In this document: in pieces, positions 9,279-17,647 of the stretch | Position numbering within the stretch: the stretch's first letter is position 1 | Layout of the letters: each line of letters begins with the position of its first letter | Assembly: GCA_965248395.1 (NCBI GenBank) | Contig: OZ252103.1 | Span: 558,001-622,000, forward strand | Source of the DNA: JAAXHH01 sp965248395 | GTDB taxonomy: Bacteria > JAAXHH01 | DNA length: 64,000 bases | Direction of reading: 5' to 3' | Made by a program: the position numbers and the translations under genes | The notes under the pieces: model-generated | Databases searched by the model: none | What the model saw: the letters and a program-made list of their open reading frames with translations, nothing else | What the model was told of the DNA's origin: nothing

Positions 9279-11954
9279 TCATTCCAGCGACTGGAGAAGT
9301 ACGTCCTGCGCGGCCTCGAAGTCGGGCGCGATCTCCAGGGCCTTGAGGGCGGCCTTCCTTGCATCACCCTTCCTTCCCGCCGCCAGGTACGCACGGGCCA
9401 GGTCGAAATGCGCCTGGACGGTGTCGGTGGTTTCTACGGCCAGTACAGCCTCGTATTCCGGCACGGCGAGGTCGTGCCTCCCGTCGCGTTCATACGCGCC
9501 GCCGCGCGTTTTCCGGATCTCACCGTCGAAGGGATCGATCATGACCGCGCGTTCAAGAATACGCAGGGCGTCCCCACGGCGTCCTTCCTGTGCATACAGC
9601 CGCGCCAGTTTCCTGCAGGACTCGATATCGTCCTCATCGACGGCCGTCAGCGCCTCGAGGACTTCCATCGCCGCCTCCACGTTTCCCTGTCCGAGATAGA
9701 TATTCGCCAGCAGTTCGTAGGCATTGCCCGGGTGGACGTAGTTCGCGTACAGCGCCCGGGCGCGTTTCAGCGGCGCGATGGCTTCTTCGTATCGTTTCTG
9801 GGAGTGCAGCGCCTGTCCCAGCATCAGGTGGGCGAAGAAACTCTCGGGATGGTCGGCGGTCATGGCGTCAAGGTCGGCCACGGACAGTTTTTCATTCCGC
9901 GGCGGTTTGAATCGAAGGACACGCTGGAGCCTGTCGCTGCGCTTTTCGGCATAGTCCGCGAAAGACCGGTCGAAGTCGTCCATGGACAGGTCAAACACGG
10001 TGCGCACGACCTCCTCGGTGGACCGGTTTTCGTCGTACAGTTTCAATATGCGCCGGATCGCCTCGAATCCATGGGCGTCCACAATGTGTTCCACGACGAT
10101 CGAAGCCTGGTAGTAGGAGAGGATGATCTGGTCCCGCGACTCCGGCCGGGTGAATCCTCGGTTCAGATCGCTGACGGCGAGCAGTTTACCCTGGACCGTC
10201 GCGTCCGCGAATTCCGCTTCCAGGTCGATATTCCATTCCGGGCGCGCGATGCGGGTTTCGTAGACGGCGATTCCTTCCGCCAGCCAGCGGGGGATACGGT
10301 TCCGCGTCTGCTGAAGGTGCACGACGTGGACATATTCGTGCCAAAGCGTTTGGCCCCAGTTGAATGTTCCCTTCGGCCGCGCCCGGGGTGAATTCGCCAC
10401 CACCACCTCGCCGAAGCAGACCCCGAGGAGGCCGCCGGTGCCCGGCACGCCGGCAATACGCACCATGAAGTCGTCGTTGTCGGGCAGGATCTCCACAAGC
10501 ACCGGTTCATCCGGAACAAATTCGTAGCGTGGCGAGATCGTCCGGTGGGCTTCTACCAGCAGCTCCAGGGCCAGTTGCCCGTAGACGGCGTCTTCGTCCC
10601 GGTGGAGCCTGAGCGTGAAATGATCGCTGGTGCGGGTCTCGTAGTCCTCAAAAGAATCAAGTAGTTCCAGCGTATTGTAGGTCCGGGTGTTGAACGGGTC
10701 GTTGTCGAACGCCCGGTCCAGCATCCGCCGTCCCTCCACCATCTCGCCGACACGGGTCAGGTTGATGCCAAGCCCGGCATAGGCGGACCAGAGCGAAATA
10801 TCTGTTTCGATCGCCTTACGGCCCATCTCGACGGCCTCCCTGAACCGGTAGCGCCGCGTAAGCTGGTCCGCGATGACCTCGTAAAGCCGGCCATAGGCAG
10901 GATTGATGTCGAAGACGCGCTTTCGGGTTGCTTCGTACTCGGCTTTCCGTCCCTGGGCGTGGTAGCAGGCGGCCAGCAGGGCGAGGGTTTCCGGCGATTC
11001 CGGGTTGGTCTCGAGGGCCTTCCCCAATTGGGTGATCGCATCGTCGTAAGCTTCGTCCGTCAGGAAGAGCCCCGCCAGGAAATGGTGCGCCGCGGCCAAG
11101 CCCGGATTGATCGCGATGGCCTTGCGTGCCTCGGCCACCGCGCGCCCCGGCTGTTTCTCCACCGACGCCTCCGCGAGACCGATCAGGGCGGGTGGATAGT
11201 CCGGGTCGATCTTCAGGGCATCTTCAAAAATGGTGGCCGCCACCGCGCGGTTGTAGTTCTCGAGGAAGAGACGCCCCCATGCCACATAAGCGTCAATGAA
11301 TTCCGCGTCGACACGGGTCGCGGCAGAAAACAGGTTGTTGGCCTCGTGAGACCGTTCCAGGTATTGCGCGGCGTACCCAGCGGCCAGCAGGCCGGGTGCC
11401 GTGGGCGCAGTATCCGTCCGGCTGGCCTCCAGGATCCCGCGGCACAGTTCAAGGCCTTCTGCCTTCCTCCCGGTCTCGAAATACGCCTGCGCGAGCCGAA
11501 GCGTGGCCAGCGGCGGCCTTCCCCGGTGAAACTTCGCAGCGTCCAGCAACGCCTCCGTCTCGGGGTAACGCCCCTGAAGCAGGTACAGTTTGCCCAGCAG
11601 CTCCCGGACCGCTTCGAGATCGGTTGTTGAGCCCGCTTCGGTCACTTCGTTCAGCAGGAGATCGATGGCATGGACAAATTGTCCTACCAGGGCGTACAGG
11701 CGACCCAGCGCCACGATCTCCTCCATGCGAGGCACTTCCTCCTCTCCGTTCCCAGGCCGGACAGGGAGCGGACGGGCCGTATGCCGTTCGATCTCCAAGC
11801 GGAGCTGTCCGATCCTGTCCATGTAGCGCTGCCGCGCCGCGCGTCCTTCTTCCACGGCTTCGATAGCGGCGACGTCCTGTCCTCGTGCATCAGGGCAGGT
11901 ACCCACTGCCGTGACCAGGAGAAAAACCAGGAATGAGCGGGCGGCTCGAATCAT
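9279..11954 (-). CDS. Secreted TPR protein with gluzincin-like (HExxH) domain
   Basis: 891 residues. The N-terminus (MIRAARSFLVFLLVTAVGTC) is a signal peptide, possibly lipoprotein-like. Residues about 60-450 and 680-885 are tetratricopeptide repeats, with phrases such as ALKIDPDYPPALIGLAEA. Between them lies a peptidase-MA-like domain with WHEYVHVVHL near residue 538 followed by WLAEGIAVYE, giving HExxH and a downstream Glu as in gluzincins. The domain therefore looks catalytically competent, but the substrate is unknown. It ends 56 bases downstream of comEC's stop, on the same strand. It probably acts at the cell envelope. Confidence 0.8.
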   Translation of the reverse strand: MIRAARSFLVFLLVTAVGTCPDARGQDVAAIEAVEEGRAARQRYMDRIGQLRLEIERHTARPLPVRPGNGEEEVPRMEEIVALGRLYALVGQFVHAIDLLLNEVTEAGSTTDLEAVRELLGKLYLLQGRYPETEALLDAAKFHRGRPPLATLRLAQAYFETGRKAEGLELCRGILEASRTDTAPTAPGLLAAGYAAQYLERSHEANNLFSAATRVDAEFIDAYVAWGRLFLENYNRAVAATIFEDALKIDPDYPPALIGLAEASVEKQPGRAVAEARKAIAINPGLAAAHHFLAGLFLTDEAYDDAITQLGKALETNPESPETLALLAACYHAQGRKAEYEATRKRVFDINPAYGRLYEVIADQLTRRYRFREAVEMGRKAIETDISLWSAYAGLGINLTRVGEMVEGRRMLDRAFDNDPFNTRTYNTLELLDSFEDYETRTSDHFTLRLHRDEDAVYGQLALELLVEAHRTISPRYEFVPDEPVLVEILPDNDDFMVRIAGVPGTGGLLGVCFGEVVVANSPRARPKGTFNWGQTLWHEYVHVVHLQQTRNRIPRWLAEGIAVYETRIARPEWNIDLEAEFADATVQGKLLAVSDLNRGFTRPESRDQIILSYYQASIVVEHIVDAHGFEAIRRILKLYDENRSTEEVVRTVFDLSMDDFDRSFADYAEKRSDRLQRVLRFKPPRNEKLSVADLDAMTADHPESFFAHLMLGQALHSQKRYEEAIAPLKRARALYANYVHPGNAYELLANIYLGQGNVEAAMEVLEALTAVDEDDIESCRKLARLYAQEGRRGDALRILERAVMIDPFDGEIRKTRGGAYERDGRHDLAVPEYEAVLAVETTDTVQAHFDLARAYLAAGRKGDARKAALKALEIAPDFEAAQDVLLQSLE

Positions 11955-12010
11955 GGAGATCGGGAAGGATTACGGAGTTAAATGTATTATTGATAATGAT
12001 TTACGGGACG

Positions 12011-14476
12011 CTATCGCAATATAGATCGATAGGCATTTCCTGTCAAGAGAAACCCGTCCAGCACCTGCCGGGGAGAAGGGCCAAGCGGTTTGGGCGGCGC
12101 GAAGTATTCCACTCCCCAGGTCCGACCGTCACTTCGGATGATGACGGCGCCGCCCAGGTCCGTTCGATACACGTCTGCCCCCCGTTGGCGGTATCGCTCG
12201 ATGACGCGGGGTGAGGGGTGGCGAAAGGCATTGTTCATCCCGACTGAAATAGCCACGGCCTCGGGGCCGACCGCGTTCAGAAAGGCGGATCCGCTCGATG
12301 TGATACTGCCGTGATGGGGCGATTTGAGTACCGTGCTTCGCAGCGGGGAGGGCCTGCGGGCCGCCGCGTACTCCGCCTTCTCCTCGATGTCGCCGGTCAG
12401 CAGCATGCTGAATTCGCCGTAGGACAGGCGTAAAACCAGGGATACGTCATTGGCGTGCGTCTTTGACGCGCCGGACACGAAGAACGGATCGGGATGGAGG
12501 AAAACACCGCGCACCCCGCCGAGTGCCGACAGCGTGTCGCCCTTCACCACCTTATGGTACGGGATGCCGTGCCGATCGACAGTCTCGCGCCATGCGCGGT
12601 AGGAACCCGACTCCGACGTTACGCCGCTCGAAACGACCTCGCCCACTTCCACGGACTCCACCACGGCCGAGAGTCCGCCGTAGTGATCCAGGTGCGGGTG
12701 GGTTACAATCATTGTATCCACGCGCCGGAATCCCATTGCGCGTAGAAAGGGCACGATGACGCGGGCACCTGCATCGTATGCCGGAGAGCGGGGACCGCCG
12801 TCAATCAGAAGGGTTCGCCCGTTGGGGCAGGCTATGAAGATGGCATCGCCCTGGCCGACGTCGAGGACGGTGATTTCCAGCGCCCCATCGGGAAGCAGGC
12901 CGTAAAAGCATAGCAGGACGGAAAGGGCCACCAGGCCAAGCCGAGCCCGACGCCGCCGGGGGTCGGTCGGGTTCCAAAGCAACAACAGGACCGCAGCGTA
13001 GAACGACGCAAAGAGCAGGACGGAAGGCGCCGGTACTTTCACCAGTGCGGACGGTACGCTGGAGAAGGCTTTCGAAAGATGTATCATGCCGTACAGGACG
13101 AGCGCGTTGACGGCGCTGAACAGGCGGGCGATTTCGATGTACAGGGGGCCGGTAAGGGCGGCCAGCACGCCGAAAGTCGTATTCAGAAAGACCATCGGTC
13201 CGATGAAAAGGTTTGCGACCGGCGCCATCCAAGAAACCTGGTGGAACGTGCCGGCCACCACGGGCAACGTGCCCAACTGCGCAGTAAACGAGATTAACAG
13301 TCCGTCCCGGAGCCAGCGTGCCCACCACTTCTCCGACCGGGCCAGGCGTTCGGGCAGCAGTTCCTTCAACCTTGGATAACCCGCGATGATGGCGTAGGTC
13401 GCAAGGAAGGAGAGTTGAAAGCTCAGGTCGAAGAGCGCCGAAGGCCAGATCAAAAGTATGACGATGGCCGCCACGGCCAGGATGTTGACGGTGTCCGTCT
13501 GCCGGTCCAGCCGCCGTCCCACCAGGAAAAGCCCCGCCATGATCGTGGCCCGGATAACCGAAGGAGTGAGGTTCGTTATGAAGGCGTAGAGGACAAGAAC
13601 GCCCAGCGTGCCGGCGACGACGATGTTCTTCGGCAATCTCAGGACGAACAGCAGCGTGTAGATGACCAGGGCAATCAGGCCGACGTGCAGTCCGGATACA
13701 GCCAGGATATGAGCCAGGCCGATTGTCGTGAAAGTGTCGAGCAGTTCATCGGGCAGTTGCCGCCGCTGGCCCAGGAGAATCCCCTTGAGCAGGGCGGCGG
13801 AATCGCCCCGCATGGTCCGGTCGATCGATCGATTGATACTGCTTCGGACGGGGTCGATGACGGCCGATTGTAACGAAAACGATGCGTTCCGACGGATCAC
13901 GCCGTAGTTCGACGCGTCGCGCACGCTCACGAGCGCGTGGACGCCCCGGCTCGTGTAGTAGGTCCGCGCGTCGAATCCCCCGGGGTTGCGGGCGGGTTGA
14001 GGACTGCGCAGGCGGCCCGAAAAGAGGATACGGTCACCATATGCGCCGGCTTCAATACCGTTGCTCAGGCGAATCTGAATCCGCCCCGAGATCGGCACCA
14101 TCCGCCCGGTGTCCGCCGCCGCAATGGAATCTGCCTCGACGGTGACGACCGTGTACCGGGATCTCGCTTCGGGCGTGCGCACGATCGTGCCGGTCAGGAT
14201 GTGCCGCTGCCGCTGGTCGCAGAATCGCCTGATGTCGTTCGAAGGCACGATCCTTGTCTGCACGGCGTACCAGAAGGCGCCCGCGAAAACGAGGCACAGG
14301 ACCAAGCAGGCTCTGAGACCCGTTGAGTCGGTTCCACGGATACGATAGAGCCCGTAACCACCCGCGATCGCCGCCACGGAACCCAGTAAGAAAAGGATCG
14401 GGGAAACGGCGACGCGGTGACCCAGCAGGATGCCGATTGCATAGCACACCGCGATGAACAGGGCCGGTTGTCGCAT
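12011..14476 (-). CDS. comEC: DNA uptake channel protein ComEC/Rec2
   Basis: 821 residues, the full three-part architecture. It has N-terminal membrane segments with an OB-like soluble domain (DUF4131 region), then the Competence membrane domain (GLAHILAVSGLHVGLIAL), then a C-terminal metallo-beta-lactamase domain. That domain opens with VLDVGQGDAIFI and carries THPHLDHYGG near residues 592-601. ComEC forms the inner-membrane channel for transforming DNA, and the MBL domain is thought to degrade the non-transported strand. The intact metal motif argues for function. No other competence gene is nearby. Confidence 0.93.
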   Translation of the reverse strand: MRQPALFIAVCYAIGILLGHRVAVSPILFLLGSVAAIAGGYGLYRIRGTDSTGLRACLVLCLVFAGAFWYAVQTRIVPSNDIRRFCDQRQRHILTGTIVRTPEARSRYTVVTVEADSIAAADTGRMVPISGRIQIRLSNGIEAGAYGDRILFSGRLRSPQPARNPGGFDARTYYTSRGVHALVSVRDASNYGVIRRNASFSLQSAVIDPVRSSINRSIDRTMRGDSAALLKGILLGQRRQLPDELLDTFTTIGLAHILAVSGLHVGLIALVIYTLLFVLRLPKNIVVAGTLGVLVLYAFITNLTPSVIRATIMAGLFLVGRRLDRQTDTVNILAVAAIVILLIWPSALFDLSFQLSFLATYAIIAGYPRLKELLPERLARSEKWWARWLRDGLLISFTAQLGTLPVVAGTFHQVSWMAPVANLFIGPMVFLNTTFGVLAALTGPLYIEIARLFSAVNALVLYGMIHLSKAFSSVPSALVKVPAPSVLLFASFYAAVLLLLWNPTDPRRRRARLGLVALSVLLCFYGLLPDGALEITVLDVGQGDAIFIACPNGRTLLIDGGPRSPAYDAGARVIVPFLRAMGFRRVDTMIVTHPHLDHYGGLSAVVESVEVGEVVSSGVTSESGSYRAWRETVDRHGIPYHKVVKGDTLSALGGVRGVFLHPDPFFVSGASKTHANDVSLVLRLSYGEFSMLLTGDIEEKAEYAAARRPSPLRSTVLKSPHHGSITSSGSAFLNAVGPEAVAISVGMNNAFRHPSPRVIERYRQRGADVYRTDLGGAVIIRSDGRTWGVEYFAPPKPLGPSPRQVLDGFLLTGNAYRSILR

Positions 14477-14521
14477 GAAACGGCTATTTTCCGTGTTCGG
14501 TGATGGTTCGCTCGCTGGTTC

Positions 14522-15223
14522 CTATTGCCGACGGTCTTCCTCGATCAGCCCATCACGCAGTCGGATGATCCTGTTGCAATGCCTGGCGACATGTTCTTCG
14601 TGGGTAACCAGCACAATGGTATGCCCTTCCCCGTTCAGGTGATCGAATATCGTCATGATTTCCTCCCCGGTTCCACTGTCCAGGTTCCCCGTGGGCTCGT
14701 CCGCCAAGATGATCGCCGGTTCGTTGACCAGCGCGCGGGCAATGGCTACGCGCTGGCGTTGTCCGCCGGACATCTCATTCGGCCTGTGGCGGGACCGGTC
14801 TCCGACGCCCACTGCTTCCAGGGCCTCCATCGAATGACTTAATCGTTTCTTGCGGTCCATTCCACGGTACAGGAGGGGCAATTCCACGTTGCGCAGGGCG
14901 TCTAATCTGGGAAGCAGGTTGAAAGCCTGAAACACGAACCCAATCTTCCGGTTTCGGATAAGGGCCAGTTCGTCGTCCGTTAGGTCGCCGACCGGCGTGC
15001 CGTCGAGTTCATAGCTACCCTGCGTCTGCGTATCCAGGCAGCCCAAGATGTTCATCAGGGTGGATTTTCCAGAACCCGACTGCCCCATTACGGCCACGTA
15101 TTCACCCCGGTTTATGGTGGCCGAAACGCCTCGTAGCGCCGGAATGCGGTCGTCTCCCATGGGGAAGGACTTATGCAGGTTTTCGATGGAGATCAGATGA
15201 GGTGCTGTACCTGAAGGTTGCAC
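14522..15223 (-). CDS. LolD/MacB-type ABC transporter ATPase
   Basis: 233 residues with GTG start. Walker A is GQSGSGKST (residues 47-55), followed by Q-loop VFQAFNLLPRL, signature MSGGQRQRVAIARAL and Walker B IILADEPTGNLD. This is the LolD/MacB/FtsE class that powers FtsX-like permeases for lipoprotein or macrolide/peptide export. No intact permease is adjacent: comEC follows 45 bases downstream, and only a permease remnant exists 1.7 kb away. The N-terminal third and the upstream region are duplicated at 17.7-18.0 kb, where the copy is deleted internally. Substrate unknown. Confidence 0.88.
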   Translation of the reverse strand: MQPSGTAPHLISIENLHKSFPMGDDRIPALRGVSATINRGEYVAVMGQSGSGKSTLMNILGCLDTQTQGSYELDGTPVGDLTDDELALIRNRKIGFVFQAFNLLPRLDALRNVELPLLYRGMDRKKRLSHSMEALEAVGVGDRSRHRPNEMSGGQRQRVAIARALVNEPAIILADEPTGNLDSGTGEEIMTIFDHLNGEGHTIVLVTHEEHVARHCNRIIRLRDGLIEEDRRQ

Positions 15224-15296
15224 GACGACTGCCTGTAACCGGGAGTGTGATTCGGTTCTATACAGGGATAGTCGTGGTTAGGTGGGAAATCTCGTG
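15221..15296. repeat. Direct repeat, copy A (upstream region of ABC ATPase)
   Basis: These 76 bases match 17967-18042 with two differences by eye. They cover the start codon and upstream region of the intact ABC ATPase, and the similarity continues at a lower level into its coding sequence. This is part of a duplicated segment. Confidence 0.85.
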
Positions 15297-15368
15297 CGGG
15301 TTTGTTGAATTGACAGGAAGTTCTCAAGGCTGCGAGTAAGTCGTCAATGTTTATGGGAACAAGTTTAG

Positions 15369-15397
15369 TTGACGGCACGTTTGCATCCCTATACGAT
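15369..15397 (+). promoter_or_regulatory. Sigma70-type promoter for redoxin-like gene
   Basis: TTGACG (15369-15374), a 17-base spacer, and TACGAT (15392-15397). The predicted start near 15404 is about 25 bases before the ATG at 15429. Confidence 0.5.
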
Positions 15398-15428
15398 ATT
15401 AATTGTCCTTAACAATGGAACCAGCGAT

Positions 15429-16022
15429 ATGTCCACACCCGCCTCACGCATGAACAATCGGCGATACCTTTACGTCGCTGTCGCAATCCTCGTCGCATTG
15501 AACATCACCCTCCTCTGGCGCAATTACCAACAAAAGCAGGACCTTCAGAATCTGCAGCAGAGGATATACAACGCCCAGGTGGAAATCCGTGTGCTGCAGT
15601 CGGAAAAGATGTTCGGCGCGCCCTTTATTACCCCCTTCCGCGCGGTCGACCTGCACGGCCAACCTGCTGCATTGCCGAATTTCGGTAAGGGGCACCTGCT
15701 CCTCTTGTTTTTCGAGTCGTGGCATAGTCCATCACGCCTCGACATGATGTCGTCATTTGATCCGGTGATCGGGGACAATGTCCCGGTTATCGGCGTTGTC
15801 CAGGCAAGGTCGGCCGAGGAAATAACGCCGATCGTGGAGAAATTCAGGTTCCACTTCCCAGTTTATCTGGCCGTCGATTCTCCTTTTGATCTACCACGTT
15901 CACCCCACAGCGTGTTGATCGATGGGGCCGGCAACGTGTTACACCTGTCACCCATCGAGTCCGATACCCGATCAGTGGAGGGACTTATCTCGGAACTTAC
16001 GCAGTTGCTAGAAGGGAGGTAG
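15429..16022 (+). CDS. Membrane-anchored redoxin-fold protein without active cysteines
   Basis: 197 residues from the ATG at 15429 (an upstream ATG in frame at 15369 overlaps the promoter). One membrane segment at about residues 11-29 is followed by a short coiled coil with LQNLQQRIYNAQVEI. A thioredoxin/AhpC-like domain follows with TPFRAVDLHGQPAALPNFGKG, a strand LLLLFFESWHSPSR, and HSVLIDGAGNVLHL with the cis-Pro-type region. The CxxC expected after the FFxxW strand is replaced by HSPS, so it should not be a thiol oxidoreductase. It may be a scaffold or degenerate TlpA/AhpC relative. The extracytoplasmic location is inferred. Confidence 0.7.
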   Translation: MSTPASRMNNRRYLYVAVAILVALNITLLWRNYQQKQDLQNLQQRIYNAQVEIRVLQSEKMFGAPFITPFRAVDLHGQPAALPNFGKGHLLLLFFESWHSPSRLDMMSSFDPVIGDNVPVIGVVQARSAEEITPIVEKFRFHFPVYLAVDSPFDLPRSPHSVLIDGAGNVLHLSPIESDTRSVEGLISELTQLLEGR

Positions 16023-16041
16023 CCATTTGCGCAGCTTGGCG

Positions 16042-16251
16042 TGAAGTATCGCCGGGCTTGATTTCACGGCGTTGGATAGGCAGTGGGACGTCCCTATTGA
16101 GGGTGCAGAAAGTGAACGCCTGGGACCCGTGCGGTGAAGGGAGAACTACCTTCTTGCGGCTGGTTATACCACGTTTTCCAGGTACATCGAAAACATCAAA
16201 CGCTTCCCGATTGACGAATGTGAATTACGTAAAATCGAAGGAGAAGCCTGA
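16042..16251 (+). pseudogene. Possible remnant of a short gene
   Basis: One frame reads as a plausible protein C-terminus (ENYLLAAGYTTFSRYIENIK, then FPIDECELRKIEGEA and a stop at 16249) but has an in-frame TGA at 16135 and another stop upstream. I do not recognise the family. The stop falls just before the next gene's ATG, as in a former operon. The rest of the gap 16023-16253 holds nothing else I can support. Confidence 0.3.
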
Positions 16252-16253
16252 TC

Positions 16254-16748
16254 ATGATCGCTATTCGCAAGGTGTTAATGGTATCGTTGATCCTGTCTGT
16301 AGCCGCCTGTGGCGATGATGATCAACCGGACTCGGCAGCCCTACCGGACCCGGCAGCCCTACCGGACCCGGCAGCCCTACCGGACTCGGCAGCCCTACCG
16401 GACCCGGTAGCCGACCAAAAAGCTGGTATTTATTGGCCCACTACGGTGGACACGAAAGCCGAGGTTGTTTATAACCCCCCAATCCCCAACGACGTCGTCG
16501 ATCTCGATTTCGAGGGAGTCGTGGTGATTCAACTCGTGGTAGGTACTAATGGCAACGTGGACACGGCATTTGTCGAAAGGTCGTCAAATCGCGTTTCTGC
16601 GGACTCTCTGATGCTGGACGTGGCTCGAAAAATGGTTTGGACGCCTGCAGTACATGACGGTGCCCGCGTAAAGATGCGAGTGTCGTTTCCGTTTATGTTT
16701 AGGAAACGTCCCCCAACCCCTGGCGAGGAGACCTCCACCGATGAATAA
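16254..16748 (+). CDS. Lipoprotein with TonB C-terminal-like domain
   Basis: 164 residues with AAGGAG Shine-Dalgarno. Lipoprotein signal peptide with lipobox VAAC (Cys19), then a hexapeptide repeat AALPDP/S (four copies, residues about 28-51). The TonB_C-type domain at about residues 70-155 reads GVVVIQLVVGTNGNVDTAFV followed by MVWTPAVHDGARVKMRVSFP. Proteins of this shape are often called energy transducer TonB family, but this one has no transmembrane helix or ExbB/D partner. A lipid-anchored periplasmic role is inferred. It lies in an AT-richer patch between decayed genes. Confidence 0.72.
   Translation: MIAIRKVLMVSLILSVAACGDDDQPDSAALPDPAALPDPAALPDSAALPDPVADQKAGIYWPTTVDTKAEVVYNPPIPNDVVDLDFEGVVVIQLVVGTNGNVDTAFVERSSNRVSADSLMLDVARKMVWTPAVHDGARVKMRVSFPFMFRKRPPTPGEETSTDE
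16335..16406 (+). repeat. 18-bp tandem repeat, four units, coding
   Basis: Four head-to-tail units of GCAGCCCTACCGGACCCG, the third with one change, followed by a degenerate start of a fifth. They encode the proline-rich hexapeptide linker of the lipoprotein, and copy number may vary between strains. Confidence 0.95.
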
Positions 16749-16856
16749 CGCGTAAGGCGAGACACCGGATCGCTCAGCAAACAGGTATCATCAGTACGCT
16801 CCCGACCTCTTACGACTGACCAGCGGCCATAACGCACGCACGCCGGACTCTCGGCA

Positions 16857-17330
16857 GCTTATCTCAAACAATACTACCCGGAAATCGCAACCGCCTAAAC
16901 GAGTCCGGATCAGGCCGTTACTTCAGAATCGATGGCCAGGAAATACTTCGGCAATGAAGACCCCATGGGAGAGGTGCTACATCTGGACAAAACCTTGAAT
17001 TTCACGATTTCGGGTGTCATGGAGGGTTTTACGGCCCTTAGCCATTTCACCGCGCCCCTGATCCTCTCTATTACCGAGGGAGAAGCGGGAGGAATAGATA
17101 ATCACCGGGGGACTGCGAATTACTACACGTACCTGCGGTTGCATGATGGAAGCGCCGCGCCCGCCGTGGAGTCAAGGCTGCAGGCCTACAAAAACGCCGT
17201 GATCAATCCCGCGAATAGAAGGGCATACAGGACTATCGATTCGAAAGGAAATCGGCATCTGGAAGATACATGGTGCGGAGGCGCCGCAGATTGTATGGAT
17301 GCTGACCAGGGAGTTCGTGGTCGATGAAGG
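16857..17330 (+). pseudogene. Decayed MacB/FtsX-type ABC permease
   Basis: The frame shows a MacB periplasmic-core fragment: AYLKQYYPEIATA, an in-frame TAA near 16896, then AVTSESMARKYFGNEDPMGE and TLNFTISGVMEG. At about 17250 the frame changes, and KEIGIWKIHGAEAPQIVW plus MLTREFVV follow. That is the conserved KEIGIRKVLGA segment near the second membrane helix of FtsX-type permeases. The stretch between these parts and the terminal helices is missing. So this is a remnant with a premature stop, an internal deletion with frame change, and both ends lost. An ORF from ATG 16932 would give 131 residues of no clear function. It may once have partnered the ABC ATPases nearby, although it is on the opposite strand. 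Confidence 0.75.
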
Positions 17331-17425
17331 CGGTCAAAAGGATCAGGGGCTGAACCCAGAGTTGCGCGTTTTCCATGATGCTCCTTACCTAACTTCGCAG
17401 ATCGACCGTGGATGGCCTCGTCCCA

Positions 17426-17647
17426 TCAAGCCTTCTTTTCCGTTTCAAAGGGGTTGCTTATCCGGGCGAAGGCCCCAAGCAGGCCTTCTATCCGGGATAC
17501 TCGCTCGCCCAGGTGCGCAATCCGTTCTTCAATCTGCGAAACCCGCTCATAGAGTTGAGAAATCCGGGTATCGAGACTGCGCCAGACAAAGAGCAGGATC
17601 CCGATTACGACAACATTGCTTATAACGTTCGTGGCGTCCATGATCAT
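17426..17647 (-). CDS. Small membrane protein with coiled coil
   Basis: 73 residues: one N-terminal membrane helix (ISNVVVIGILLFVW) followed by a heptad-rich coiled coil (ISQLYERVSQIEERIAHLGE, then RVSRIEGLLGAF). The ATG overlaps, as ATGA, the stop codon of the reading frame that holds the C-terminus of the broken ABC ATPase. AAGGGG precedes it, suggesting former translational coupling. A second ATG two codons later is possible. Such proteins may assemble as membrane-tethered trimers or tetramers. No function is assigned, but the clean heptads suggest a real gene. Confidence 0.6.
   Translation of the reverse strand: MIMDATNVISNVVVIGILLFVWRSLDTRISQLYERVSQIEERIAHLGERVSRIEGLLGAFARISNPFETEKKA

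Noticed and set aside
16335..16406. Repeat array as a CRISPR
   Set aside because: Units are contiguous with no spacers and keep the reading frame of a lipoprotein.
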